Source: Musa acuminata AAA Group
Lineage: Eukaryota > Streptophyta > Magnoliopsida > Zingiberales > Musaceae
NCBI RefSeq assembly: GCF_036884655.1
Contig: NC_088340.1
Coordinates: 24,753,001 to 24,817,000, forward strand
Length of the DNA stretch: 64,000 nt
Reading direction: 5' to 3'
A model generated the notes under the pieces. The model made no database searches, was not told the DNA's origin, and worked only from the letters and a program-made list of their open reading frames with translations. The position numbers and the translations under genes are program-made. Within the stretch, counting starts at the first letter, position 1; every line of letters starts with the position of its first letter. Positions 44,736 through 56,500 of this stretch are shown here, in pieces.

Positions 44736-45028
44736 TTGGTCGAGTCCCTCGAGACTCACCTATATCGCGATTCGCTATCTTGCTTACGACATAGAGATGT
44801 CACCGGTGACCTGAGGGCATGATATGCTTGGTCGAGTCCCTCGAGGGTATATCATCAAATCAGACTCATCTTGTAACAAAGGTGTTGACTTAACCGAGCA
44901 TCATGGTTGGTCGAGTCCCTCGAGGCCATGGTGATTCGGAGGCCGAACAGGACGGGAATCACAAGGAGTTGTGATCGGCAAGAGTTGTCTACCTTTTAGG
45001 CTTAGTGTGATTGGTCGAGTCCCTCGAG
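44736..45028 (+). repeat. Four-copy hairpin set in C leader
   Basis: The 18-mer TTGGTCGAGTCCCTCGAG occurs four times, exactly conserved, with its own inner stem TCGAG-TCC-CTCGA. Each copy is flanked by a different pair of complementary arms: GAGT/ACTC, ATGATAT/ATATCAT, CATGG/CCATG and CTTAGTGT/ACACTAAG. Confidence 0.92.
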
Positions 45029-45224
45029 GTTACACTAAGACGCTGATTGGATCCTGATCCCCACTAGAAGTCTGCCGGAGACTTCTGTTTCACGTGCTGA
45101 GGGTGTCGCGTGACTCGTTAGTAAAATAGTGGGAGCATATTAAGATAGAAGTCCATATCTTGATTGTTTATTTCTTGCAAAATCTGCATGTTATTCATTT
45201 TTGCTACATCTTTATTTTCAGAAA

Positions 45225-48200
45225 ATGTCGCTTTCAAATCCCTTACGTGGCATACTTGATGTCAACCGCCTCACTGGTCCAAATTATACGGACTGGCTCC
45301 GTAACTTGAGAATTGTTCTCACAGCGGAGAAAATCGTGTACGTCCTTGATACAGTGATGCCTACGCCCGAAGAAGGGGCAAGCGAGGATGAGATCGCTTG
45401 CTACGTGAAGTACATTGATGACTCCACTCTTGCTCAGTGCTATATGTTGGGCTCTATGACTCCAGAGTTACAGAGACAACATGAAAAGATGGATGCCAGA
45501 TCCATTCTCCTACATGTCCGTAAATTGTTTGAGGAACAGGGAAGGACTCAACGATATGAGATATCCAAGAGCCTTTTCCGCGCTAGGATGACTGAGGGGA
45601 CACCGGTTCAGAACCATGTCCTAAAGATGATTGAGTGGATAGAGAAACTCACAGGTCTAGGAATGGTCCTAGAGGATAACTTGTGTGTGGACATTGTGCT
45701 TCAGTCCCTACCAGATTCCTTTTCACAGTTCATAATGAACTTTAATATGAACAAGCTTGAGGTGACTCTCCCAGAGCTCCTCAATATGTTGAGGGAGGCA
45801 GAGAGTACTATTAAGAAAGAGAAGCCAGTTCTCTACACTGGTGAGACCAGAAAGAAAAGGAAAGCAGAAAGGTCCCTTAAGAAGGGAAAGGGCAAGGGCA
45901 AACAAGGTAAAGCAAAGGTTGCTAAGAAAGACCCAACAAAGGACAAAGGCCAGTGCTTCCACTGTGGTAAAGATGGGCACTGGAAGAGAAACTGCAAAGA
46001 GTACCTTGCAGAAAGGGCGAAACAAAAGCTTGATGAAGCTTCAGGTACATTCATGATCGGTCTCCATTTGTCAGACTCTTATGATAACACATGGGTATTA
46101 GATACCGGTAGTGCTTATCATATATGTAATTCGTTGCAGGTTCTGGCAAGGCCTAGGAGACTAGAGAGAGGCGAGATGGACCTCAAGATGGGTAATGGAG
46201 CAAAAGTTGTTGTTTTAGCTGTTGGCGAGGTCGCCCTACATCTGCCTAGTGGAGCTTTTATTGCATTAGATGCATGTTATTTTGTTCCTTCTATTATCAA
46301 AAACATTATCTCCATTTCATGTTTAACAGTTAGTGGATATAAATTTGTTTTTGAGAACAATGGTTGTTCGATATTATTAGATGATAAGATCATCATGAAA
46401 GGAACATTGCATAATGGTTTATTTATGTTAGACACCACTCCATATATCATGAATATAAATATGTCCAAAAGGAAACAAGATGAGTTGAACAGTGCATACC
46501 TGTGGCATTGTAGGCTAGGTCACATCCATGAAAGAAGGATTCAAAAGTTGCTAAATGATGGATATCTAGATCCATTCGACTATGTGTCATATGCAACTTG
46601 TGAGCCTTGCATTCGTGGAAAACTGACCAACCCTCCATTTAGTGGAACTGGAGAGAGAGCCACTGAGTTGTTGGAACTCATACATAGTGATGTATGTGGA
46701 CCCATGTCAACTCATGCCATTGGAGGTTACTCCTACTTCATTACATTTACTGATGATTTCTCAAGGTATGGATATGTGTACTTAATGAAGTACAAGTCCG
46801 AGGCCTTTGAGAAATTCAGAGAGTATAAGAATGAGGTGGAGAACCAGACTGGAAAGAGTATCAAAACTCTTCGATCAAATCGAGGAGGTGAGTACTTAAG
46901 TACAGAGTTTACTCACTTCCTCAAGGACCATGGGATATTATCCCAATGGACACCTCCTTATACACCTCAGCTCAATGGTGTCTCTGAAAGGAGAAATCGT
47001 ACATTATTAGATATGGTACGGTCCATGATGAGTTTCGCTGACCTACCCATCTCATTCTGGGGATATGCCCTAGAAACCGCAGCTTACCTTCTGAACAGAG
47101 TTCCAACTAAGTCGGTGGTGTCTACACCATATGAGATATGGAAAGGGAAGAAGCCTGATCTTAAAGTAGTTAAGATTTGGGGCTGCTTTGCCCATGTTAA
47201 AAGACACAACCCCGATAAGTTAGAATCAAGGACAGGGCGATGTAAATTTGTGGGATACCCCAAGGAAACTTGTGGGTATTACTTCTATCATCTCGAGGAC
47301 CAAAAGGTCTTTGTAGCTAAGAGAGCAGTGTTCCTTGAGAAGGAACACATTCTTGACGGAGACAGTGGGAGAATGATAGAATTGAGTGAGGTTGGAGAAC
47401 CAAGCTCAAGCACCACTCTACAGCCCGAGTCTGTTTAGGTATCTAATACACAAGTTTCAACTTTACGCAGGTCTGATAGAGTATCCCATCCTCCTGAGAG
47501 ATATGTGGGACATATTAGAGCAGAGGATGTAGAGGATATTGATCCTCAGACCTACGAGGAGGCTATTATGAGTATAGACTCCGGGAAGTGGAAAGAAGCC
47601 ATGAATTCTGAGATGGATTCTATGTACTCCAATAAGGTTTGGAACCTAGTTGATGCACCCGAAGGTATTGTACCCATCGGTTACAAGTGGATCTTTAAGA
47701 AAAAGATCGGAGTAGATGGAAAGGTAGAGACCTATAAAGCAAGGCTAGTGGCTAAGGGGTATCGTCAAAGGCAAGGTGTTGACTACGACGAAACTTTCTC
47801 ACCCGTAGCAATGCTAAAATCCATCAGAATTCTATTGGCTATTGCAGCACACTATGATTATGAGATCTGGCAGATGGATGTGAAAACCGCATTCCTCAAC
47901 GGGAACCTGGAGGAGGAGGTGTATATGATGCAACCTGAGGGATTCGTGTCCAAGAACTGCCCAGATAAGGTGTGTAGGTTGCTTAGATCCATTTATGGAC
48001 TAAAGCAAGCTTCCCGAAGTTGGAACATAAGATTTGATGAGGCAATCAGATCTTATGACATCGTTAAGAACGAAGATGAGCCTTGTGTATACAGAAAGGT
48101 AAGTGGGAGCGCTATTAGCTTTTTGGTGTTATATGTGGATGACATCCTCATCATTGGGAATGACATAGGAATGCTATCCACAATAAAGGCTTGGTTATCT

Positions 48201-49118
48201 AGACACTTCTCCATGAAGGACTTAGGAGAAGCATCTTATATCTTGGGGATTAGAATCTATAGAGATAGATCCAAAAGGATGCTTGGCTTGTCCCAGTCCA
48301 GGTACATAGAAACTATTGTCAAAAGGTTTGGCATGGAAAATTCCAAAAGAGGTCTCATACCGATGAGACATGGGATATCGCTTTCTACGAGTATGTCCCC
48401 AAAGACTCCAGAAGAAAGGGCGAACATGGATATGATACCTTATGCCTCAGCAATAGGGTCTATCATGTATGCCATGCTATGTACTAGGCCTGATATAGCG
48501 CATGCTCTGAGTGTCACGAGCAGGTATCAGGCGGATCCAGGCTTGGAGCACTGGAAAGCAGTAAAGTGTATCCTTAAGTACTTGAGAAGGACTAAGGATC
48601 TTTTACTAGTATATGGAGGTAATAGCCTTAAGGTTGAAGGCTACACTGACTCAAGTTTTCAGTCTGATGTCGATGATAGCAAGTCGAATTCAGGGTATGT
48701 GTACACCTTGAATGGAGGAGCAGTGTGCTGGAAGAGTTCCAAGCAAGATACCACTACTGACTCGACCACAGAGGCGGAGTACATTGCTGCATCAGATGCA
48801 GCAAAGGAGGGAGTCTGGTTGAAGAAGTTCATCACAGATTTGGGAGTCGTGCCGGATAGTGAGGAGCCGATTTCCCTATATTGCGACAACAACGGGGCAA
48901 TTGCTCAAGCGAAGGAACCTAGGTCTCATCAGAAATCTAAGCATGTTCTGAGGAGGTTCCACCTTATCAGAGAGATCGTGACCTGAGGAGATGTAGCAGT
49001 GGAAAGAGTTCCATCCGAAGATAACATTGCAGATCCACTAACAAAGCCATTGTCTCAGATTGTCTTTGAGCGTCACAGGGGTCTGATGGGGATCAGACAC
49101 ATAGGTGATTGGCTTTAG
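45225..49118 (+). pseudogene. C gag-pol polyprotein, two in-frame stops
   Basis: I start at ATG 45225 (MSLSNPLRG); the same frame is open for 8 codons upstream without an ATG. Domains: gag (residues 1-235), CCHC knuckle [14 protein letters not shown] (about 243-256), protease DTGSAYHIC (about 291), integrase HHCC zinc region (HCRLGH...CEPC, about 430-465), integrase core with [16 protein letters not shown] (position 552) and [11 protein letters not shown] with VKTAFLNG and YVDDILIIG (about 970), and RNase H with YTDSSF, STTEAEY and CDNNGA, ending RHIGDWL. UAG at 47436-47438 lies in the integrase-RT linker and UGA at 48984-48986 in RNase H; otherwise the frame is open for 1297 codons. The second integrase acidic residue, normally Asp, is Asn (AAT at 46878-46880). 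It is therefore probably inactive, but only by three point changes. Confidence 0.95.
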
Positions 49119-49132
49119 GTCAAGTGGGAGAT
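49119..49132 (+). other. C polypurine tract
   Basis: AAGTGGGAGAT directly before the 3' LTR, 14 bases after the polyprotein stop at 49116-49118. Confidence 0.85.
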
Positions 49133-50627
49133 TGCTAGTCATAAGTGCCCAGCAAGCCAATCACGTGAGTGATGGCACGTGTGACTTGATACAGAATCTT
49201 TTTGCTTATTATATTTTTGGCGTATATCACTTTATAACTATTGCATAAATGCATATGTATAGTGATGTCCTTGGATTTGTGCAATGGGAATCGGATCGTG
49301 ATGAGATCACGATAATGAGATCGATTCACCTTTAAACACATATCCTAACTAATCCCGGTCATAGGTTACTCGAGAGGGACATCGTGATAACCGGATAGAC
49401 TGGTGTGCTGTATACCCGTCCATATGATGGATGCAGCTGGTCTCATAGCTGCTCGTGTAGGGACACTAGGGATACAGTACAGGTGCTCATTGGAGAATGA
49501 GTTCACTGATTGATCCGCTTACGGAATGCTGGATGGTTGATGATGCCTTATTGTCAGACAACGATTCCGTAGTCCTAGTGGTGTATCTGGTTCTTAGACT
49601 TGAGACACCAAGGATGTCCTGTATGAGTGCTCCACTCTTTGATACCAGACTTATAGGTTTGGCTGTTCCCAGATCTAGTACAGCTGGTCATTGGGAGTGG
49701 TAGTCGACCTTACGAGGGCTATTGAGTGTCGATAGAGGATCATCCACTCTCGGTATCATGAGAGGAATATCCCATGTGTTCTTGCTCAGACAAATCCCTG
49801 GCCAGGGTCATTCAGGTTGAGAGAGAAAGAGTTCTCCGGGAGAATCCGATTAGAGCGAGACTCAAGTAGAAACCGTATGGGTCTGACAGCACCATGCTCG
49901 ATATACGGTCTCTGGGATATTAGATGGATGAGGGACTATAGGTACATGGTAACTGAGGACAGACAGGTCCAATGGATTGGATTCCCCTGTATCGTCTGGG
50001 GACTACGGCGTAGTGGCCTAGTACTTCCGTAGTTGATGAGTCGAGTGAATTATTACAGAGATAATAATTCACTTAGTTAGAAGGAGTTCTGACAGGTATG
50101 ACTCACGGCCAGCTCGATATTGGGCCTAGAGGGTCACACACATATGGTAGGCATTGCGATGAGTAGAGGTTCAGATATGAGATATCCGACGGAGCCCTTG
50201 TCTTATAGGATGCAGATCCAATACCCACTAGGGAAAAGGACCCATTAGGGTTTTGACACGGGATCTCTATAAATAGGAGGGATTCATAGCCTCATAGGCT
50301 AGAGTCTTTGCTTGCCCTTCCTATTCTCCTCTCCCTCTCCACCTCAGAGTAGGCCTGGAGTTTTGAGGAGCGTCGTCGCAACCCTGCTGTGTGGATCACC
50401 GCTAGAGAGGAGGACGCTTGACCTCCTTCACCCTCTCCTGAGGATCTGCAAGGAAACAGGGATATACGATCTCCCTAGGTAACACAATCTCTATACGCAG
50501 TTTTGTGTTTTGCGGATTTTGCGCACCAATCTTCGCACGACGACGAACATCCTTTTGGGAATCGGGGATTTTTGTTTTCTTGTTCTTCCGCTGCGCATAT
50601 GATGTCGCCCCCCATGATTTCCCAACA
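49133..50627 (+). repeat. C 3' LTR
   Basis: 1495 bp, one C longer than the 5' copy near its end. TATAAATA at 50268-50275; the 12-bp inverted repeat at 50044-50073. Confidence 0.98.
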
Positions 50628-52380
50628 AGAAGAACCACAACCGACCAAAGTTACGGTACATGCACTAGCCGACTACTTAAACCCACAAACGATGAAAGTT
50701 AAAGGCCTTCTCAAACAACAACCGATCACAGTTCTCATCATCACGAGCAGTACTAATAACTTTCTAAATAGTAAGGTTGCTGTCCAGATGGCCTTACCTA
50801 TCGAGAATTGTAGCAGGTTTGACATTAAGGTCACCGATGGATGGATTTTGAAGTATGATCGTAGGCGCCCGCAAGTGAAATTGTTGCTGATCATGAGGCC
50901 TTACCAAGAGATAATTGCATATTTCTTCCTTCTCCCTCTTGATGATCATGAGGCCATGCTCAGAATTAAATGGTTGATGATATTAGGTGATATTTCTTAG
51001 AATTTTATGCAACTAATTATGAAATTTTACAGTAAGGAGAAATAGGTGATACTAAACGGTAAACGTAGGGGCGACGTAATGACGATTTGCACACAACAAA
51101 TGGAGAAGATTTTGCATAAAGCATGCAGTGGCTTTTTGGCACAACATGAGCAGCAAACTAAGGGAGTGCCAATAGAATTTGAAGATCCAAACATACTTCC
51201 TTTGCTTGCTGAATTTTCAGATATATTTTGCAAACCGCACAACCTACCTCTAACCCGTCGGCATGATCATTATATAATGATTCTTTCAATCAAACCTCCA
51301 GCAAATACTGAGCTATATCAGTATCTACATCTCTAGAAATATGAAATAGAAAGGATTGTAAAAGAGATGCTTGAAACAAGAGTTATTCGGCTAAGTTGCA
51401 ACCTCTACTCTTCACCGGTGCTACTTGTACGCAAGAAGGACGGAACATGGCGAATATCCGAGCTCTCAATGACATAGCCATCAAGGATAAATACTCTATT
51501 CCAATATTAGAAGAATTGCTAGATGAAAGAGAGCACAAATCTTCACAAAGTTGGACCTTCGATCCGGTTATCATCAAATACGAGTGTACGAAGAAGTCAT
51601 ACCGAAAACTATCTTTCGAACACACAACAGCCACTACAAATTTTTTCTTTCTTCAACAAAAGGTGGAATATCTTGGGCAAATCATATCAGAGGAAGGTAT
51701 GATGGTGGACCCCTTCAAAATTGGAGCAATGCAAAACTAGCCTACCCCGAGGAACATAAAATTGCTACATGACTTTCTGGGTTTAACAGGCTACTACTGT
51801 AAGCTCATGAAAAACTATGGAAAGATCAGTGCACCACTCACTTCTCTACTGAAAATTGATACCTTCTAATGGTCGGACAAAGCCTCTGTTGTCTTCGACA
51901 AACTTAAGGCAGCCATGATAACGATGCTGGTGCTAGCGCTACCAGATTTCAACCGACCCTTCATCATTGAGGTCGATGCATCTGGAGATAAAATGGGAGA
52001 CGTTCTCATGCAAAATGGTCGACCACTCACATACATTAGCAAGGCATTGTCTCCCCCCTATCAAAACATGTTAAAATATGATAAGGAGATGCTCGCCATT
52101 GTGCACGCAGCAACGAGGTGGAGATCGTACTTGATTAGGCGATGCTTTCTAATCAAGACCGACCATAAAAGCCTAAAATATCTCTTGGAGCAGAAGATAT
52201 CTTCCCCCCAGCAGCAAAAATGGGTAACAAAGGTTCTTGGATATGATTATGAAATAACTTACAAAAAGGGGAAAGAGAATGTTGTTGCAGATACGCTTTC
52301 ATGGCTACCTGAGCAAGCTAAATTTTCGGTCGTTTCACTTTCGACCAGTGACTTCCTTGAGGATATTAAGATGGAATGAC
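50628..52380 (+). pseudogene. B pol copy 1: PR, RT (core deleted), RNase H
   Basis: Continues gag copy 1 after C. Protease-like stretch with ITSSTNNFLNSKVAV, in which the expected D(T/S)G is replaced by ITSS. RT N-terminal part includes [17 protein letters not shown], then [18 protein letters not shown] and a jump directly to [12 protein letters not shown]. The segment between, which should carry the catalytic (F/Y)xDD block, is missing. RNase H (51915-52379) is open for 154 codons with EVDASGDKMGDVL, KEMLAIVHA, KTDHKSLKYLL and NVVADTLSWL, so its acidic residues remain. Stops near 50998, 51043, 51334, 51474 and 51738 plus frameshifts. Cannot supply RT activity. Confidence 0.92.
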
Positions 52381-52595
52381 AGGAAGATTCGGAGACTAGT
52401 AAGATCATAAAAAAATTGGAGGAAGCACCAAGCCCCGTGGCTCATTACAGTTGGGACTCAAAAGAATTACACTATAAGGGACGCATTTGCTTGTGACAAA
52501 TTCTACTTGCATCTTCATGAGCAGATTTTGAACAAAGTTATTCCATATGTTGGGTACTAAATTCAAAAGGAGTATGACATATCACTCAAGCATCT
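52381..52595 (+). pseudogene. B integrase remnant 1 and duplication junction
   Basis: After RNase H comes a linker (SWDSKEL-like) and a short integrase tail (trace of FxxRxxxHMxGT, then SMTYHS), matching 56560-56750 but stopping near 52589. There the sequence jumps from 'tatcactcaa' to the gag start 'gcatctaaggaggc'. The integrase core is absent here as in copy 2. Confidence 0.85.
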
Positions 52596-53573
52596 AAGGA
52601 GGCAATCAATGCTAAATTCGAAGCCTTGGAGGCGCGAATGGAGGATAAGATTCGGACGCTCTTTACCGAACTCAGATTGGGCCGACCACTAAGCCCGAAA
52701 AAATTATATCAAGGAGAGAGCTTTGCCCAATCGCACCAGGCCCAAAGAGATGAGTTCCAAGGGAGGGGAGGCGCTATGACTGACCCCAACTATCCATGCA
52801 TGAGGGTAAATTTTCCTAGATGGGAAGAAGGAGACCCAATTGGTTGGATCTCGCACGCGGAGCGATATTTTCGGTACCATAAAACCGCGGATGCATCTAT
52901 GGTGAAAATTGCAGCTATACATCTTGAAGGGGATGCTATACAGTGGTTTGACTAGTTTGAACATTCTTATGGAGTCCTTTCATGGCGATAATTCAAAGAA
53001 GGGCTGCTGATCCGCTTCAGACCAACCGATTACGAGAATATTGACGGACAACTAGCAAAGATCAGACAAACCTCTACCATTCAAGAGTACCAAACTAGGT
53101 TTGAAATGTTATCTAATCAAACTCATGATTGGTCTCAAAAATAGCTATTGAGGACCTTCATTGAGGGCTTGAAGCCAGAGATCCGAGGAGAAGTTAAAGC
53201 GCGACAACCGTATACGCTTATGGCAGCCATCTCTTTCGCACGACATCAAGAGGAGCAATTGAATCATGAAGTTCAGAGGACTAGGGTCGCTCCTCAACCT
53301 ATAATATTGAAGCACTCAGACCCCCTACTGTCGACCAAGTCCCTACACCAAAGAGGTTAACAAGAGAAGAGCTTCGGGAGCGATATGCGAAGGGGTTATG
53401 TTGGCATTGTGACGAGCCGTGGAGCCGTGAGCATCGCTGTAGTAAAGGAAGACTTCTTATGATTGAACCAATAGAAGAAGAGGTCATTGAACATCCAGAA
53501 GAGAGCCTTGATCATGAAGAAGAAGATGCAGAAGAAGAGCCACAACCGACTGAAGTTACGGTACATGCACTAG
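52596..53573 (+). pseudogene. B gag copy 2 (partial)
   Basis: Second gag, from just after its usual ATG. VNFPRWEEGDPIGWISHAERYF, IAAIHLEGDAIQWFD, FIEGLKPEIRGEVKARQPYTLMAAISFARHQEEQL and the knuckle CWHCDEPWSREHRC are visible. It runs into the acidic linker and HALA, then switches at about 53573 to leader sequence. Stops near 52953 and 53142 and a frameshift near 53330. Compared with copies 1 and 3 it has the best-preserved zinc knuckle. Confidence 0.9.
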
Positions 53574-53828
53574 CAGCAAACTTCTACTGATTTCTATCAA
53601 ACCTTTGCTGCCATCTACCACAGATCTAAAACTTTCATCTACAGACCTAAAACTCTGCCAAACCACACTCTCAAACTGCACCAAAAACAGCCACAAAACA
53701 AACCCAAACCGTAGCCTACATCTACTAGTCCACCAACCCTTTCGACCATTATTTCTCTGAATCTATACATGCCTTTAATCCGTCAACAAAAAAGAGATCT
53801 TAACATCATAGATTTGGAGGCATATACT
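53574..53828 (+). repeat. B leader, second copy
   Basis: Repeats 41393-41628 ('cagcaaacttctactgatttctat' onward) immediately before gag copy 3, confirming that a leader-to-gag piece was duplicated inside the element. Confidence 0.9.
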
Positions 53829-54790
53829 ATGGCATATGAGGAGGCAATCAATGCTAAATTTCAAGCCTTCGAGGCACGAATGGAGTATAAGATTTGGACT
53901 CTCTTTACCAAATTCAGTTTAGGCCGACCACCAAGCCCAAAAAAATGACATCGAGGAGAGAGCTCTAACCAATCGCATCAAGCCCAAATAGATGACTTCC
54001 AAGAGAAGGGAGGTGCTATGACTGACCCTAACTATTCACGCATGAGAGTGGACTTCCCTAGATGGGAAGAAGGAGACCCGATTGGTTGGATTTCGCGTGT
54101 GGAGCAATATTTTCGGTACCAAAAAACTGCGGACACATCTATGGTGAAAATTACAGCTATACATCATGACGGGGATGCTATACAGTGGTTTGACTAGTTT
54201 GAACACACTTATGGAGTCCTATCATGGTGAAAATTCAAAGAAGGACTGCTGATCTGCTTCAGGCCAACCGATTATGAGAATATTGATGGACAACTAGCAA
54301 AGATCCGACAAACCTCCACTATTTAGAAGTATAAAACCAGGTTTGAAAGGTTATCTAATCAAACTCATGAGTGGTCTCAAAAACAGCTATTAAGGACCTT
54401 CACTAAGGGCTTGAAGCCGGAGATCCGATGAGAAGTTAAAGTGCGACAACCGTACACGCTTATGGCAACCATCTCTTTTGCACGACATCAAAAGGAGCAA
54501 TTGAACCATGAAGCTCGGAGGACTAGGGTCACTCCTCAACCAGCAATATTGAAGCCCTTAGCCCCCCCTACTATCGACCGAGTGCCTACACCAAAGAGGT
54601 TAACAAGAGAAGAGCTTCGGGAGCAATATACGAAGGGGTTATGTTGGCATTGCGACGAGCCGTGGAGCTGTGAGCATCGCTGTAGTAAAGGGAGACTTCT
54701 TATGATTGAACCAATAGAAGAAGAGGTCATTGAACATCCAGAAGAGAGCCTTGAACATGAAGAAGAAGATGCAGAAGAAGAGCCACAACC
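53829..54790 (+). pseudogene. B gag copy 3
   Basis: ATG at 53829 (MAYEEAINAKF). The same blocks as the other copies, e.g. VDFPRWEEGDPIGWISRVEQYF and GDAIQWFD, GLKPEIR, RQPYTLMATISFARHQKEQ; the knuckle reads CWHCDEPWSCEHRC. Stops near 53946, 54196, 54325 and 54428. It passes without a break into pol copy 2. Confidence 0.9.
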
Positions 54791-56500
54791 GACCAAAGTT
54801 ACGGTACATGCACTAGCCGGCTACTCAAACCTGCAAACGATGAAAGTTGGAGGCCTTCTCAAACAACAACCGATCACTGTTCTCATCATCACGAGCAGTA
54901 CTAATAACTTTCTAAATAGTAAGGTTGCTGTCTAGATGGTCTTACCTATCGAGAATTGTAGCAAGTTTGACGTTAACGTCGCCGATGGATGGATTTTGAA
55001 GTATGATCGTAGGCGCCCACAAGTGAAATTGTTGTTTATCATGAGGCCTTACCAAGAGATAATAGCATATTTCTTCCTTCTCCCTCTTGATGATTATGAG
55101 GCCATGCTCAGAATTAAATGGCTGACGATATTATGTGATATTTCTTGGAATTTTATGCAACTAATTATGAAATTTTATAGTAAGGAGAAACAGGTGATAC
55201 TGAACGGGAAACGTGGGGGCGACGTAATGACGATTTGCACACAATAAATGAAGAAGGTTTTGCATAAAGCATGCAGCGGCTTTTTGGTAGAACTTGAGCA
55301 GCAAACTAAGGGAGAGCCAATAGAATTTGAAGATTCAAACCTACTTCCTTTGCTTGCTGAATTTTCAGATATATTTGATGAACTGCACAACCCACCTCTT
55401 ACCCGTCGGCATGATCATTATATAATGATTCTTTCAGGGAAACCTCTAGCATATACTCAGATATATCAGTATCTACATCTCCAAAAAGATGAAATAGAAA
55501 GTATTGTAAAAGAGACGCTCGAAACAGGAGTTATTCGGCTAAGTTGCAACCTCTACTCTTCACCGGTGCTACTTGTACGAAAGAAGGACGAAATATGGTG
55601 AATATGCGTTGATTACCGAGCTCTCAATGACATAACCATCAAGGATAAATACCCTATTCCAATAGTAGAAGAATTTCTAGATGAAAGGGAGCACAAATCT
55701 TCACAAAGTTGGACCTTCGATCCGGGTATCATCAAATACGAGTGTACGAAGAAGTCATACCGAAAACTGCCTTTCGAACACACAACGACCACTACGAATT
55801 TTTGCTTTCTTCAACAAAAGGTGGAATATCTTGGGCATATCATATTAGAGGAAGGTATGATGGTAGACCCCTTAAAAATTGGAGCAATGCAAAACTGGCC
55901 TACCCCGAGGAACATAAAATTGCTACATGGCTTTTTGGGCTTAACAGGCTACTACCGTAAGTTCGTGAAAAACTATAGAAAGATCAGTGCACCACTCACT
56001 TCTCTATAGAAAAATGATACCTTCCAATGGTCAGACAAATCCTCTGCTGCCTTCGACAAACTTAAGGCAGCCATGATGACGATGCCGATGCTAGCACTAT
56101 CAGATTTCAACCGACCCTTCATCATTGAGGTTGATGCATCTGGAGATAGAATGGGAGACGTTCTCATGCAAGATGGTCGACCACTCACATTCATTAGCAA
56201 GGCATTGACTCCTCCCTATCAAAACATGTCAATATATGATAAGGAGATGCTCGCTATTTTGCACGCAACAACGAGGTCGAGATCGTACTTGATCAAGCGA
56301 TGCTTTCAAATCAAGACCAACCATAAAAGCCTAAAATATCTCTTGGAGCATAAGATATCTTCCCCCGAGTAGCAAAAATGGGTAACAAAGGTTCTTGGAT
56401 ATGATTATGAAATAACTTACAAAAAGGGGAAAGAGAATGTTGTTGCAGATACGCTTTCACGGCTACTTGAGTAAGTTGAATTTTCGGTCGTTTCACTTTT
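54791..56500 (+). pseudogene. B pol copy 2: PR, RT (core deleted), RNase H
   Basis: Same content as copy 1, slightly better conserved: ITSSTNNFLNSKVAV in place of an intact protease active site; [32 protein letters not shown] across frames, [23 protein letters not shown], then [24 protein letters not shown] without the catalytic DD segment; [16 protein letters not shown]; RNase H (56073-56465) with EVDASGDRMGDVL, KEMLAIL and VVADTLSRL. The shared RT deletion and protease change mean they predate the internal duplication. Confidence 0.92.

Larger units (their letters stand above)
44076..45224 (+). other. C 5' leader rich in hairpins
   Basis: Untranslated leader of 1149 bases. Visible structures: a 13-bp perfect hairpin 44152-44184; a tRNA-Met-like 18-mer at 44311-44328; four hairpins with the shared core TTGGTCGAGTCCCTCGAG at 44736-44753, 44828-44845, 44907-44924 and 45011-45028; the palindrome GTCACCGGTGAC near 44800; and an 8-bp hairpin AGAAGTCT/AGACTTCT at 45066-45086. 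This density suggests a structured packaging or translation-control region (inference). Confidence 0.8.
42582..50627 (+). mobile_element. Element C: nearly intact Ty1/copia, TSD AGAAG
   Basis: LTRs of 1494 and 1495 bp differ by nine substitutions and one C indel (counted by eye, about 0.6%). AGAAG lies at 42577-42581 and 50628-50632. One long gag-pol frame has two in-frame stops. It is the innermost and evidently youngest insertion. It is not Sirevirus-like: the gag, LTR and tract differ. I cannot assign its lineage with confidence (Tork/TAR-like possible). No ordinary primer site is seen after the 5' LTR. Confidence 0.98.

Noticed and set aside
44736..45028. Pol III B-box-like words (GGTCGAGTCCC) in the C leader
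   Set aside because: One T short of the GGTTCGANTCC consensus, no paired A box at the right distance for each copy and no T-run terminators. The hairpin reading explains the conserved flanks better.
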